Source: Flavobacterium rhamnosiphilum (GTDB lineage Bacteria > Bacteroidota > Bacteroidia > Flavobacteriales > Flavobacteriaceae). Taken from it: a DNA stretch of 64,000 nucleotides. Made by a program: the position numbers and the translations under genes. The DNA is taken from positions 61,629 through 125,628 of the forward strand of contig NZ_SMLG01000012.1 of the NCBI RefSeq assembly GCF_004349195.1, written 5' to 3'. The notes beneath the pieces were generated by a model. It was not told the DNA's origin. It did not search any database and saw only the letters and a list, made by a program, of their open reading frames with translations. Below are positions 1 to 8,758 of the stretch, piece by piece (positions within the stretch are counted from its first letter, which is position 1; each line of letters begins with the position of its first letter).

Positions 1-1491
1 ATCAGTTCGACTCACGTCGATGAATTAGTAGATCGTACGCTAAAAACATTCAATGTTCCCGGAATTGCCGTCGCCATCGTGAAAGACGGAAAGATTATTC
101 ATGCCAAAGGATATGGTGTAAAATCAATTTTAACTAATGAAAAAGTAGATGCAAATACCCTTTTTGGAATAGCATCGAACAGTAAAGCATTTACCAGCGC
201 CGCATTGGCGATGTTAGTAGATGAAGGAAAAGTAAAATGGGATGATAAAGTGATTAAAAACCTTCCTAATTTCAAAATGTATAATGAGTATGTAACGAAT
301 GAATTTACGATTCGGGATTTATTGACACACCGCAGCGGATTGGGTCTTGGCGCAGGCGATTTAATGTGGTGGCCAGGAGGCAGCAATTTTACACCAAAAG
401 ATATTATTGAGAATTTACAATATTTGAAACCCGTTTCGGCATTTAGAACACAATACGATTATGACAATTTACTGTACATTGTTGCCGGAGAAGTAATTCG
501 CGTAGCAAGCGGTTTGAGCTGGTGTGATTTTGTAGAACAACGCATGATGAAACCCTTAGAAATGAATAATAGTGCCGCTTCTTTTGTTCGATTGAAAGAC
601 ACGACAAATATCATTGTACCTCATGTTCCTATTGATGGAAAACTCAAAGTAATCTCTAGATATAAAAACCAGATACTTGATCCCGCCGGAGGAATATACT
701 CCAGTGTCAATGACATGAGTAAATGGATGATTATGCAATTGAACAACGGGAAATACGGTGCCGAAAACCAACAATTATTCTCCGAAAAAGAACATAATGA
801 GATGTGGACTCCACAAACTATAATGCCTGTGACCACAAAACCACCTTACAACACTCATTTTCGTTCCTATGGATTGGGTTGGTATTTAACAGATGAAAAA
901 GGATACAAACAAGTGAGACATTCTGGAAGCTTAGAAGGAATTGTCACTCTTGTTACCCTCCTTCCTGAACTGAATTTAGGAATTATAGTTTTGACCAACC
1001 AGCAATCAGGTGCCGCTTTTTATGCGATATCCAACACTATAAAAGACTCCTACTTGGGAATCAAATCGGATGATTATGTTACCGTTTATAGCAATAGAGT
1101 AAAAGCCAGCGAAGACTCTGCAGATAAAGTAACTGATGAAGTTTGGGCATTGGTTGCCGAAAACAAAAAAATAAATACCAAAATTGACTTCAACAATTAC
1201 GTTGGTACATACAAAGACGTATGGTTTGGCGAAATTGTAATTAGCGAAAAGAAAGGAAAATTGTTTTTCGCCTCCAAGCGTTCTCCAAGACTTACAGGAG
1301 AATTATTCTTCTACAAAGAGAAAAACTTAGTCGTAAAATGGAACAATGCCTATTTTCATGCTGATGCTCATCTATTCTTTGAATATGATGCAGCCGGAAA
1401 AGCAATTGCAATCAAAATGAAACCGATTTCAGAATTAACCGACTTCAGTTACGATTTTCAGGATTTAGATTTCAAGAGAGTGAACAAATAA
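1..1491 (+). CDS. Serine hydrolase, class C beta-lactamase fold, with C-terminal DUF3471-like domain (5' partial)
   Basis: The reading frame is open from base 1, so the N-terminus, including any signal peptide, lies outside the window. A GTG at 79 falls inside the conserved N-terminal strand (FNVPGIAVAIVKDG) and is not the start. The serine hydrolase motifs are visible: SxxK as SNSK (codons 175-186), the Tyr-x-Asn equivalent as YDN (460-468) and a KTG-like HSG (919-927). The last 100 or so residues (YVGTYKDVWFGEI onward) look like the beta-rich DUF3471 domain common behind this fold in Bacteroidetes. Members are usually secreted or periplasmic esterases, D-aminopeptidases or penicillin-binding-protein-like enzymes rather than true beta-lactamases; the substrate cannot be read from sequence. 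Family assignment is secure and the specific activity unknown. Confidence 0.9.
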   Translation: MSSTHVDELVDRTLKTFNVPGIAVAIVKDGKIIHAKGYGVKSILTNEKVDANTLFGIASNSKAFTSAALAMLVDEGKVKWDDKVIKNLPNFKMYNEYVTNEFTIRDLLTHRSGLGLGAGDLMWWPGGSNFTPKDIIENLQYLKPVSAFRTQYDYDNLLYIVAGEVIRVASGLSWCDFVEQRMMKPLEMNNSAASFVRLKDTTNIIVPHVPIDGKLKVISRYKNQILDPAGGIYSSVNDMSKWMIMQLNNGKYGAENQQLFSEKEHNEMWTPQTIMPVTTKPPYNTHFRSYGLGWYLTDEKGYKQVRHSGSLEGIVTLVTLLPELNLGIIVLTNQQSGAAFYAISNTIKDSYLGIKSDDYVTVYSNRVKASEDSADKVTDEVWALVAENKKINTKIDFNNYVGTYKDVWFGEIVISEKKGKLFFASKRSPRLTGELFFYKEKNLVVKWNNAYFHADAHLFFEYDAAGKAIAIKMKPISELTDFSYDFQDLDFKRVNK

Positions 1492-1546
1492 TTACTGTCG
1501 ACTACTATATTTTTAAAACAACAACAAACTATTTTATATCCAAAAA

Positions 1547-1948
1547 ATGAATTTAGAAGAAAAAATTGCACACGCTGAAACCAGAATTTTCAAAACCGTT
1601 TTCCCAAGCACAACTAATCATTACGATACTTTATTTGGCGGAACTGCCATGTTGATGATGGATGAAGTAGCTTTTATAGCAGCCACCAGGTTTACCAGAA
1701 AAAGATGCGTAACCGTTTCATCTGACAGAATTGATTTTAAAAAGCCCATTCCTGCCGGAACAATTGTAGAACTTATAGGAAAAGTATCAAAAATAGGAAA
1801 CACGAGTTTAGATGTGAAAGTGGAAATCTATATCGAGCAAATGTATAGCAATCATAGAGAAAAGGCCATAACAGGGAATTTTACTTTTGTTGCATTGGAT
1901 GAAAACAAAAAGCCAATGCGCATTTTAGACAATAATGAACCAGTATAG
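1547..1948 (+). CDS. Acyl-CoA thioesterase, hotdog fold (YciA/ACOT type)
   Basis: This 133-residue cytoplasmic protein hydrolyses acyl-CoA to free fatty acid and CoA. The motif NHYDTLFGG (about residues 24-32) followed by a long helix (MLMMDEVAFIAATRF) is the signature of the YciA/acyl-CoA hydrolase branch of hotdog proteins, and the length is that of a single hotdog domain. The segment VTVSSDRIDFKKPIPAG matches the strand containing the conserved VxxDxxxFxxP pattern of the family. It starts at an ATG 55 bp after the serine hydrolase and is read in the same direction, with no terminator between them. Substrate chain length is not predictable. The family call is strong. Confidence 0.93.
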   Translation: MNLEEKIAHAETRIFKTVFPSTTNHYDTLFGGTAMLMMDEVAFIAATRFTRKRCVTVSSDRIDFKKPIPAGTIVELIGKVSKIGNTSLDVKVEIYIEQMYSNHREKAITGNFTFVALDENKKPMRILDNNEPV

Positions 1949-2030
1949 ATCCTTTATTATTTTCAAATCCTAAAATCTTCTTGTTTATTTCATTACTTAT
2001 TGTTATTTTTAGGAATTGAACCATGCCGTT

Positions 2031-4250
2031 ATGACAGAAATAGATTTAGAAAAAGAAAACAAAGCAATTGCTCAAGAATACAAAGAATTACTTCGCATAA
2101 GCTACCAAACCTTAACTCCGGAAGGCAAAAAACTTATTCGTAAGGCTTTTGATGTTTCAGTAGATGCGCATAAAGATCAACGAAGAAAATCAGGAGAAGC
2201 TTATATCTTTCATCCTATTGCTGTGGCAAAAATTGTTGCCTCGGAAATAGGTTTGGGAGCCACATCCATTGCCGCCGCTTTATTGCATGATGTTGTCGAA
2301 GACACGCTAATGACGGTTCCGGACATCGAACGTTTGTTTAATCCAAAAGTAGCACAACTTGTTGAAGGTTTGACCAAAATATCATTGGTTCAAAAGGATT
2401 TGAATGCATCATTACAAGCCGAGAATTTCCGAAAAATGATTCTTACACTGAATGATGACGTTCGAGTAATTCTGATAAAACTAGCCGATCGTTTGCACAA
2501 TATGCAAACTATGGAATCGATGCAGGAAGACAAACAAACCAAAATTGCATCGGAGACTTTGTATATATACGCTCCATTAGCGCACCGATTGGGTTTATAC
2601 AACATAAAAACAAAGCTGGAAGATTTAGGATTAAAATATACGGAACCAGCAGTTTATAATGATATTGTAAGCAAAATAAAAGAAACCAAGGAAGAGCAAG
2701 ATGCCTACATTGCTGATATTACAGCCGTTCTAAAAACAGCTTTGGATGAAGAAGGAGTCGAGTATATTATAAAAGGTCGTCCAAAATCTATCTACTCAAT
2801 TCGACGAAAAATGAAAGCGCAAAACGTAAGCTTCGACGAAGTGTATGATAAGTTTGCGTTGCGCATCGTTTACAAATCTAATCCTCATGACGAAAAATTT
2901 ATTGCCTGGAAGATCTATTCTATCGTAACAGATCATTATAGACCAAGCCCAAGTCGTTTACGTGACTGGATTTCGTCACCAAAATCTACCGGTTACGAAG
3001 CGCTGCATATTACCGTTATGGGACCAAAAGGCCGCTGGGTCGAAGTTCAGGTTCGAAGCGAACGCATGGACGAAATTGCCGAAAAAGGATATGCTGCACA
3101 TTACAAATATAAAAATGGTGCTACTGAAGAAAGCGGTCTCGATGTTTGGCTAAACTTATTAAAAGAAGCCCTGGAAAGTTCAGAAACGAATGCAGTAGAT
3201 TTTGTGGAAGATTTCAAAATGAATTTATATTCTAAAGAAATCTTTGTATTTACTCCAAAAGGAGAAATAAAATCATTGCCTAAAGGTGCCACTTCACTTG
3301 ATTTTGCTTTCAGTATTCACTCTGAAATAGGAATTAGAACTAGAGGAACTCGTGTCAATGGGAAATTAGTTCCTTTGAACTTCGAATTAAAAAGTGGCGA
3401 TCAAATTGAAGTTATCACCTCACAACATCAAAAACCAACTTCCAACTGGCTGGATTATGTAACTACTTCCAGAGCCAAAACGAAGATAAAAAATGTTTTA
3501 AACGAAAACACCAAGAAAATTGGCGAGGAAGGAAAAGAACTCCTTACTCGAAAATTAAAACATTTAAAAATAACGTTAAATGAATCAGTGGTTAACGAAT
3601 TGGTTAACTTTTTCAAACTAAAAACGAGTTTAGATTTGTTTTATAGAGTGGGAATTGGTGCTATTGAAAATCAGCAACTCAAAGACTACGCAGCACAAAA
3701 AAGCAATACTTTCATTAATTTTTTCAAAAATAAAATGAAACGTTCGCCAAGCACTGCTGATGAAGACATTCATAAACCAATCATAAGCAGTAACTATGAT
3801 TTACTTGTTTTTGGAAAGGAACATGACAAACTGGATTATAAATTATCGCCTTGTTGCAACCCGATTCCGGGTGATGATGTATTTGGATTTGTAACGATCA
3901 ACGAAGGAATAAAAGTGCATAAAAAAGATTGTCCAAACGCCATTGGGATGCAATCTAATTATGCCTACCGAATAATGACCGCCAAATGGATTGACTCTTC
4001 ACAAGAAGAATTCAAAGCCATCATAAACATAACCGGAATGGATGTTTTAGGACTTACAAACCAATTAACAAAGGTGATTTCAAACAATATGCATGTTAAT
4101 ATTCAGAGTATTTCTTTGAGTACTGATGCAGGAATTTTTCATGGTCAAGTTGCCGTAATTGTTCAAAACAATACTATTTTGAAAAAAATGATCAATAACA
4201 TCAAAAAAATTGACGGAATCGATAAAGTAACAAGGGTTTATAAAACATAG
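2031..4250 (+). CDS. rsh: Bifunctional (p)ppGpp synthetase/hydrolase, RelA/SpoT homologue (Rsh)
   Basis: This is the long RSH enzyme that makes and degrades (p)ppGpp in the stringent response. I take the ATG at 2031 (739 residues); an upstream TTG at 2016 would add five unconserved residues. Domains in order are: HD hydrolase with an intact HDVVEDT near residue 86 and KLADRLHNMQT near 150, so hydrolysis is probably active; a synthetase domain with the RPKSIYSI loop near 250 and STGYEALH near 320; TGS near 400-460; a cysteine cluster (SPCCNPIPGDD and HKKDCPN) near 610-645; and a C-terminal ACT domain. Both catalytic halves look complete, as expected for a Bacteroidetes Rsh that serves as the bifunctional enzyme. 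An inverted repeat follows the stop codon. Confidence 0.97.
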   Translation: MTEIDLEKENKAIAQEYKELLRISYQTLTPEGKKLIRKAFDVSVDAHKDQRRKSGEAYIFHPIAVAKIVASEIGLGATSIAAALLHDVVEDTLMTVPDIERLFNPKVAQLVEGLTKISLVQKDLNASLQAENFRKMILTLNDDVRVILIKLADRLHNMQTMESMQEDKQTKIASETLYIYAPLAHRLGLYNIKTKLEDLGLKYTEPAVYNDIVSKIKETKEEQDAYIADITAVLKTALDEEGVEYIIKGRPKSIYSIRRKMKAQNVSFDEVYDKFALRIVYKSNPHDEKFIAWKIYSIVTDHYRPSPSRLRDWISSPKSTGYEALHITVMGPKGRWVEVQVRSERMDEIAEKGYAAHYKYKNGATEESGLDVWLNLLKEALESSETNAVDFVEDFKMNLYSKEIFVFTPKGEIKSLPKGATSLDFAFSIHSEIGIRTRGTRVNGKLVPLNFELKSGDQIEVITSQHQKPTSNWLDYVTTSRAKTKIKNVLNENTKKIGEEGKELLTRKLKHLKITLNESVVNELVNFFKLKTSLDLFYRVGIGAIENQQLKDYAAQKSNTFINFFKNKMKRSPSTADEDIHKPIISSNYDLLVFGKEHDKLDYKLSPCCNPIPGDDVFGFVTINEGIKVHKKDCPNAIGMQSNYAYRIMTAKWIDSSQEEFKAIINITGMDVLGLTNQLTKVISNNMHVNIQSISLSTDAGIFHGQVAVIVQNNTILKKMINNIKKIDGIDKVTRVYKT

Positions 4251-4260
4251 AAAAAAATCC

Positions 4261-4308
4261 AGTTTTTAGTTTCAAATCTCCGTTTATTCAACCTGAAACT
4301 AAAAAACT
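4261..4308. terminator. Inverted repeat after rsh, probable terminator
   Basis: Arms AGTTTTTAGTTTCA (4261-4274) and TGAAACTAAAAAACT (4294-4308) are complementary with one bulged base and a 19-base loop. The hairpin begins 10 bp after the rsh stop. The following 40 bases repeat the word TGAAACT twice more, so this is partly a small tandem repeat. There is no long T run immediately after the arm, which weakens the terminator reading. Confidence 0.5.
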
Positions 4309-4353
4309 TGAAACTAAACAAACCTGAAACTTTATACTTTAAACTAAAAAATT

Positions 4354-4361
4354 TATCTTTG
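4354..4361 (+). promoter_or_regulatory. Bacteroidetes -7 box (TAnnTTTG) for fur
   Basis: TATCTTTG fits the TAnnTTTG consensus exactly. It ends only 7 bases before the fur ATG at 4369, so transcription from it would give a leaderless or nearly leaderless mRNA. No clear -33 TTTG is visible at the expected distance. Confidence 0.6.
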
Positions 4362-4368
4362 CCCGCAT

Positions 4369-4824
4369 ATGACACTCATTTCCACAGATAACACCAAAAA
4401 CCAAGAAATTGTAAAAAATGTTTTTACAATGTATCTTGAAAAAAAAGGACATCGCAAGACTCCTGAACGTTATGCTATCCTTCAGGAAATTTACGATAGC
4501 GAAGAACATTTTGATGTAGAGAATCTTTATATCAAAATGAAAAATAAAAACTATCGTGTGAGTAGAGCAACTCTTTACAATACGATTGAATTGCTATTGG
4601 ATTGTGCTTTAGTGCGTAAACACCAATTTGGACAAAATCAGGCACATTATGAAAAATCATATTTTGACAAACAGCACGATCATATTATAATGACTGATAC
4701 TGGTGAAGTAATCGAGTTTTGTGATCCAAGAATTCAAAGTATCAAAAAAACAATCGAAGAAATATTCGACATAGAGATTACCAACCATTCCTTATATTTA
4801 TATGGAATAAAAAAACAAAAATAG
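4369..4824 (+). CDS. fur: Fur family transcriptional regulator
   Basis: This 151-residue winged-helix regulator belongs to the Fur family of metal-responsive repressors. The DNA-binding part includes [14 protein letters not shown] and the recognition helix [12 protein letters not shown] (about residues 64-75). The dimerisation part has the metal-site motif [15 protein letters not shown]. In classical Fur this segment carries a CxxC pair for structural zinc (HDHLxCxxCG), but here those positions are Met-Thr-Asp-Thr, and only one cysteine (EFCDPR) follows. The protein should therefore lack the CxxC structural zinc site. Iron, zinc or peroxide sensing cannot be separated from sequence alone. It is followed after 59 bp by purA, with a perfect inverted repeat in between. 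Confidence 0.93.
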   Translation: MTLISTDNTKNQEIVKNVFTMYLEKKGHRKTPERYAILQEIYDSEEHFDVENLYIKMKNKNYRVSRATLYNTIELLLDCALVRKHQFGQNQAHYEKSYFDKQHDHIIMTDTGEVIEFCDPRIQSIKKTIEEIFDIEITNHSLYLYGIKKQK

Positions 4825-4827
4825 TAT

Positions 4828-4847
4828 GGACAACTGACTAGTTGTCC
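4828..4847. repeat. Perfect 8-bp inverted repeat between fur and purA
   Basis: GGACAACT and AGTTGTCC are separated by 4 bases, starting 3 bp after the fur stop and ending 36 bp before the purA ATG. It lacks a T run, so it is either a weak terminator or an operator for purA. The position between a regulator and purA leaves both open. Confidence 0.6.
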
Positions 4848-4883
4848 CTTCAAAATATCACTAACTACAAAATAACAGATAGA

Positions 4884-6155
4884 ATGACCGTAGATTTATT
4901 ACTAGGATTACAATGGGGAGATGAAGGAAAAGGAAAAATTGTTGATGTTCTAACTTCAAATTATGATATTATCGCTCGTTTTCAAGGAGGTCCAAATGCA
5001 GGACATACCTTGGAATTTGACGGAATAAAACATGTTCTTAGAACTATTCCTTCTGGTATTTTTCATAAAACGGCTGTAAACATCATTGGAAACGGAGTAG
5101 TAATTGATCCTGTAGTTTTTCAAAAAGAAATCGAAGGTCTTGAGAAATTTAATTTAGACATCAAAAGCAAATTAATCATTTCAAGAAAAGCACATTTAAT
5201 TTTGCCAACGCACCGTTTATTAGATGCTGCTTCTGAGGCTTCTAAAGGGAAAGCAAAAATAGGTTCTACATTAAAAGGAATTGGTCCAACGTATATGGAC
5301 AAAACCGGAAGAAACGGTCTTCGTGTAGGCGATATCGAATTAGAAGATTTTGCAGATCGTTACAGAGCTTTGGCTGACAAGCATGAAGCAATGATTAAAT
5401 TCTACGATGTTGCTATCCAATACAATCTTGAAGAATTAGAAAAAGAATTTTTTGAATCCATTGAAGAATTAAAAAAACTGGATTTTATAGATAGCGAAGA
5501 ATATTTGCACCAAGCTCAAAAAGCTGGTAAATCAATATTATGTGAAGGTGCTCAAGGTTCATTATTGGACGTTGATTTTGGAACCTATCCATTTGTAACT
5601 TCATCTAATACTACCGCTGCTGGTGCTTGTACCGGTTTAGGAATTGCTCCAAATAAAATCAAGGAAGTATACGGAATTTTCAAAGCTTACGTAACACGCG
5701 TAGGAAGTGGTCCATTCCCTACTGAACTTTTTGACGAAGATGGTGCAACTATGGCACGTGTAGGAAATGAATTTGGATCTGTAACCGGAAGACAAAGACG
5801 TTGTGGCTGGTTAGACTTAGTAGCACTTAAATATGCTGTTCAGATTAATGGTGTAACGCAACTGATGATGATGAAAGGTGATGTACTTTCAGGATTTGAA
5901 ACTTTAAAAGTATGTACGGAATACAATTATAAAGGAGAGAAAATTTCTCATTTCCCTTATAACATCGAACCAGAAAATGTAACTCCAGTTTATCAGGATT
6001 TCAAAGGATGGAAACAAGATTTAACTGGTATGACAACGTATGATGAATTACCGACAGAGTTGAAAGAATACATTGAATTCATTGAAAAAGAAGTGGAAGT
6101 TCCTATCAAAATAGTTTCTGTAGGTCCAGACAGAAAGCAAACTATTCTAAAATAA
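4884..6155 (+). CDS. purA: Adenylosuccinate synthetase
   Basis: PurA makes adenylosuccinate from IMP, aspartate and GTP in the first committed step to AMP. The ATG at 4884 gives 423 residues, the usual length, and begins MTVDLLLGLQWGDEGKGK with the phosphate-binding loop. The TTG at 4842 would start inside the preceding inverted repeat. Further signatures are GGPNAGHT, the IMP-binding GIGPTYMDK segment, CEGAQGSLLDVDFGTYPFVTSSN and the C-terminal VSVGPDRKQTI. All key blocks are intact. The gene follows fur on the same strand and ends at a strong terminator. Confidence 0.98.
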   Translation: MTVDLLLGLQWGDEGKGKIVDVLTSNYDIIARFQGGPNAGHTLEFDGIKHVLRTIPSGIFHKTAVNIIGNGVVIDPVVFQKEIEGLEKFNLDIKSKLIISRKAHLILPTHRLLDAASEASKGKAKIGSTLKGIGPTYMDKTGRNGLRVGDIELEDFADRYRALADKHEAMIKFYDVAIQYNLEELEKEFFESIEELKKLDFIDSEEYLHQAQKAGKSILCEGAQGSLLDVDFGTYPFVTSSNTTAAGACTGLGIAPNKIKEVYGIFKAYVTRVGSGPFPTELFDEDGATMARVGNEFGSVTGRQRRCGWLDLVALKYAVQINGVTQLMMMKGDVLSGFETLKVCTEYNYKGEKISHFPYNIEPENVTPVYQDFKGWKQDLTGMTTYDELPTELKEYIEFIEKEVEVPIKIVSVGPDRKQTILK

Positions 6156-6162
6156 GATTACT

Positions 6163-6193
6163 AAACGCTCTGAAAATTCAGAGCGTTTTTTTT
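6163..6193 (+). terminator. Rho-independent terminator after purA
   Basis: An 11-bp perfect stem (AACGCTCTGAA / TTCAGAGCGTT) with a 2-base centre is followed by a run of eight T. It starts 8 bp after the purA stop. Confidence 0.92.
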
Positions 6194-6216
6194 AGTTTAA
6201 AAACCAATCCAACCGA

Positions 6217-6798
6217 ATGAAAAATCCAACTATTAAAATACAAAAAACCGAATTGCTCTCTGATAATTGGTACATTTTAAACAAAGTAACTTTTGACTAT
6301 CAGAAAAAAGACGACTCCTGGATTACCCAAAAAAGAGAAGTCTATGATCGAGGAAACGGCGCTGCCATTTTATTATACAACACACAACAAAAAACAGTTA
6401 TTTTAACGCGACAGTTTCGCTTGCCAACGTACCTTAACGGAAATGAAACCGGAATGATGATTGAGGTTTGCGCAGGACTTCTGGACCAAGACAATCCAGA
6501 ACAATGTATCATTCGAGAAACTGAAGAAGAAACAGGATACCGTATTTCTAAAGTAAAAAAGGTAATGGAAACCTATATGTCACCCGGTGCCGTAACCGAA
6601 ATTTTATACTTATTTGTTGGCGAATACGATGAATCCATGAAAGTGAGTGACGGTGGCGGAGTGGAACATGAAGAAGAAAATATAGATGTGATGGAAATGT
6701 CTTTTGACGAGGCGTATTCTATGATTGAATCTGGTCAAATGCAGGATGCAAAGACCATTATGTTATTACAATATGCCAAAATAAACAGTCTTATTTAA
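6217..6798 (+). CDS. nudK: NUDIX hydrolase, GDP-mannose pyrophosphatase type (NudK)
   Basis: This 193-residue protein matches the NudK branch of Nudix enzymes, which hydrolyse GDP-mannose and related nucleotide sugars. Shared family segments are LLSDNWYILNKVTFDY, KREVYDRGNGAAILLYN, RQFRLPTYLNGNETGMMIE and the Nudix box GLLDQDNPEQCIIRETEEETGY (about residues 93-114), with the metal-binding glutamates of REtEEETG present. The downstream YMSPGAVTE loop is also typical of the NudK/ADP-sugar group. The gene lies between the purA terminator and a DMT permease, whose ATG overlaps the nudK stop by one base, so the two are probably co-transcribed and translationally coupled. Confidence 0.93.
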   Translation: MKNPTIKIQKTELLSDNWYILNKVTFDYQKKDDSWITQKREVYDRGNGAAILLYNTQQKTVILTRQFRLPTYLNGNETGMMIEVCAGLLDQDNPEQCIIRETEEETGYRISKVKKVMETYMSPGAVTEILYLFVGEYDESMKVSDGGGVEHEEENIDVMEMSFDEAYSMIESGQMQDAKTIMLLQYAKINSLI

Positions 6799-7679
6799 TG
6801 AATAATACGACTAAAGGGGTTTTATTTGCCTTATTAGCTACCTTTCTTTGGTCAGTAAATATGGTAATTGCCAGTGGCATAAAAGGTCATATTCCTCCTA
6901 TTGGATTGGCTTTTTGGCGATGGACTGTTGCTTGTATCGTTTTGGCTCCGTTTGCTATAAAAAGCACTTATAAAAGTTTCAAAATTGTAAAGAAACACAT
7001 CCGGTATCTTACGCTTACGGCTGTATTGGGCATCACTATTTTTAATACGCTGATTTACTTTGCAGGAAGAACAACGAGCGCAGTCAACTTATCGTTAATA
7101 GCGATTTCGATTCCGCTATTTATTGTTGTACTCTCCAGGATTATTTTTAAAGAGAAAGTTTCCAATATAAAAATAGTGGGAATTGCAACCATAATCACAG
7201 GAGTTTTAGTCCTTATTTCCAAAGGTTCCTTACAAGCATTACTCAATATCAGCTTCACAATCGGGGATTTATTGATGCTTGTGGCTTGTTTCTTTTTTGC
7301 TTGTTACACTATTTTAGTACGCAAAAAACCAGATGAGTTAACCCCAAAAGTATTTTTGTTTAGTGTTTTTGTAATTGGTACAATTTTACTGTTCCCTTTT
7401 TACATGTATGAACACATGTATTATAAAAAAGTGATTTTTAACACTAAAACAGTCATGGTAACCACCTATGTAGGCATCTGCGCTTCCTTAATTTCTTTTT
7501 ATTTATGGAACGAAGCCATTCGATTAATTGGCACATCAAAAACAGCATTAATTTATTATTTAATTCCCGTATTCAGTGGGATTCTGGCGTATTTTTTTCT
7601 TAATCAAGCTATTTTACTAACACAGATTATAAGCATGGGAATCATTATTTCCGGGTTATTAATTACCAATAAGAAGTAA
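6798..7679 (+). CDS. EamA/DMT superfamily permease
   Basis: This 293-residue inner-membrane protein has about ten hydrophobic helices in two homologous halves, the architecture of EamA (DUF6) drug/metabolite transporters. The start FALLATFLWSVNMVIASGI and the second-half equivalents around SLISFYLWNEAIRLIGTSK are characteristic. The substrate is unknown; family members export amino acids, nucleobases or other small metabolites. Its ATG overlaps the nudK stop codon (ATGA-type junction), suggesting translational coupling. The gene converges on the peroxiredoxin gene with a shared bidirectional hairpin between them. Confidence 0.92.
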   Translation: MNNTTKGVLFALLATFLWSVNMVIASGIKGHIPPIGLAFWRWTVACIVLAPFAIKSTYKSFKIVKKHIRYLTLTAVLGITIFNTLIYFAGRTTSAVNLSLIAISIPLFIVVLSRIIFKEKVSNIKIVGIATIITGVLVLISKGSLQALLNISFTIGDLLMLVACFFFACYTILVRKKPDELTPKVFLFSVFVIGTILLFPFYMYEHMYYKKVIFNTKTVMVTTYVGICASLISFYLWNEAIRLIGTSKTALIYYLIPVFSGILAYFFLNQAILLTQIISMGIIISGLLITNKK

Positions 7680-7810
7680 CTATTCAGTTTTTTTATTACT
7701 AAATCAATTAGTAATTTCAACAATGAGATTAAGAGGTAAAGAGAAAATTTGAAGAAGTTCTAAATTGCATTAAAAAATTTCAATGACTTACTGTTTGGTG
7801 TTATATGTTA

Positions 7811-7848
7811 AAAAAAAGCAGAGTGAAAATAAATTCATTCTGCTTTTT
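7811..7848. terminator. Bidirectional terminator between DMT permease and peroxiredoxin
   Basis: AGCAGAGTGA pairs with TCATTCTGCT (one G-T pair). The stem is flanked by an A run on the left and a T run on the right, so it can end transcripts from both convergent genes. Confidence 0.88.
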
Positions 7849-7874
7849 GATTGGTAAGATCTTCTAAAAAATCA

Positions 7875-8513
7875 CTATTTATTAGGCTGCGGTGTCATTC
7901 TTAAATACGGTTTTACTCTTTCGTAGCCTTTTGGAAATTTAGCAGCTATATCTTCATCCTTAACCGCTGTCGAAATTACCACCTTATCACCATCTTTCCA
8001 GTTTGCCGGCGTTGCTACGCTGTATTTAGCAGTCAATTGTAAACTATCAATTACACGCAATAATTCGTCGAAATTTCTACCGGTTGACGCAGGATACGTC
8101 AAGGTCAATTTTATTTTCTTATCTGGTCCAATTATAAAAACGGAACGAACCGTGAAACTCTCATTTGCATTGGGATGAATCATATCATATAATTCAGCAA
8201 CATGCTTGTCTTCATCAGCAATTATAGGGAAATTTACTGTTGTATTTTGAGTTTCATTGATGTCTTTAATCCACTCCATGTGCGAATCCACTCCATCAAC
8301 ACTCAATGCGATTACTTTTACATTTCGTTTTTCAAATTCAGGATAATAATTGGCAACTGTTCCTAACTCAGTGGTACAAACAGGTGTAAAATCAGCTGGA
8401 TGGGAGAATAAAACACCCCAAGAATCTCCTAACCATTCATGAAATTTTATTTTTCCTTGTGACGTTTCTGCTTCAAAATCAGGAGCTATATCGCCTAATC
8501 GTAATGTTGCCAT
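7875..8513 (-). CDS. 1-Cys peroxiredoxin (Prx6 family)
   Basis: This 212-residue cytoplasmic peroxidase reduces hydrogen peroxide and alkyl hydroperoxides. The peroxidatic motif is HPADFTPVCTTE (Cys near residue 46), with the Prx6-type C-terminal dimerisation domain (LQLTAKYSVATPANWKDGDKVVI). Only the peroxidatic cysteine is present; there is no second Cys in a resolving position, as expected for the 1-Cys class. The length and the PANWKDGD segment separate it from 2-Cys AhpC. It starts at ATG 8513 and is transcribed alone toward the shared terminator. No OxyR or PerR site can be recognised upstream. Confidence 0.96.
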   Translation of the reverse strand: MATLRLGDIAPDFEAETSQGKIKFHEWLGDSWGVLFSHPADFTPVCTTELGTVANYYPEFEKRNVKVIALSVDGVDSHMEWIKDINETQNTTVNFPIIADEDKHVAELYDMIHPNANESFTVRSVFIIGPDKKIKLTLTYPASTGRNFDELLRVIDSLQLTAKYSVATPANWKDGDKVVISTAVKDEDIAAKFPKGYERVKPYLRMTPQPNK

Positions 8514-8656
8514 ACTTGTTTATTTTATTGATTAGTAACACTGTAAGGTATTGAAATAAACGCAATATAAGGAGAAAACTAATCTTAAAATTCTACTAAT
8601 TTTTATGAAACTTAGAAAATAATAATTCAAAAATAATGCAATTAAGAAACCAAATG

Positions 8657-8738
8657 CCCTAGCCCTGATCGCAACGGCATCCTTTTGTTTTTTTCTTTAA
8701 AAAACAAAAGATACAGTGCAGAGCAGGAAATAGCTCCT
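8657..8738 (+). repeat. Dispersed palindromic repeat, copy A
   Basis: The left flank CTAGCCCTGATCGCAACGG leads into CATCCTTTTG, a 12-bp A/T stem (CTTTTGTTTTTT / AAAAAACAAAAG), then GATACAGTGCAGAGCAGGAA and TAGCTCCT. It shares flank words with copies at 19085, 33440, 48747 and 63442. It lies upstream of the peroxiredoxin gene and downstream of fsr. Confidence 0.85.
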
Positions 8739-8758
8739 GAAAATAAATTTAGAATGTA

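Noticed and set aside
621..836. Reverse-strand frame inside the serine hydrolase gene
   Set aside because: It lies completely inside a real gene and has no promoter or recognisable domain.
2016..2030. TTG start for rsh
   Set aside because: It adds five unconserved residues; the ATG at 2031 fits the family start.
4842..4883. TTG start for purA
   Set aside because: It lies inside the inverted repeat after fur, and the ATG at 4884 begins directly at the conserved MTVDLLLGLQWGDEG.
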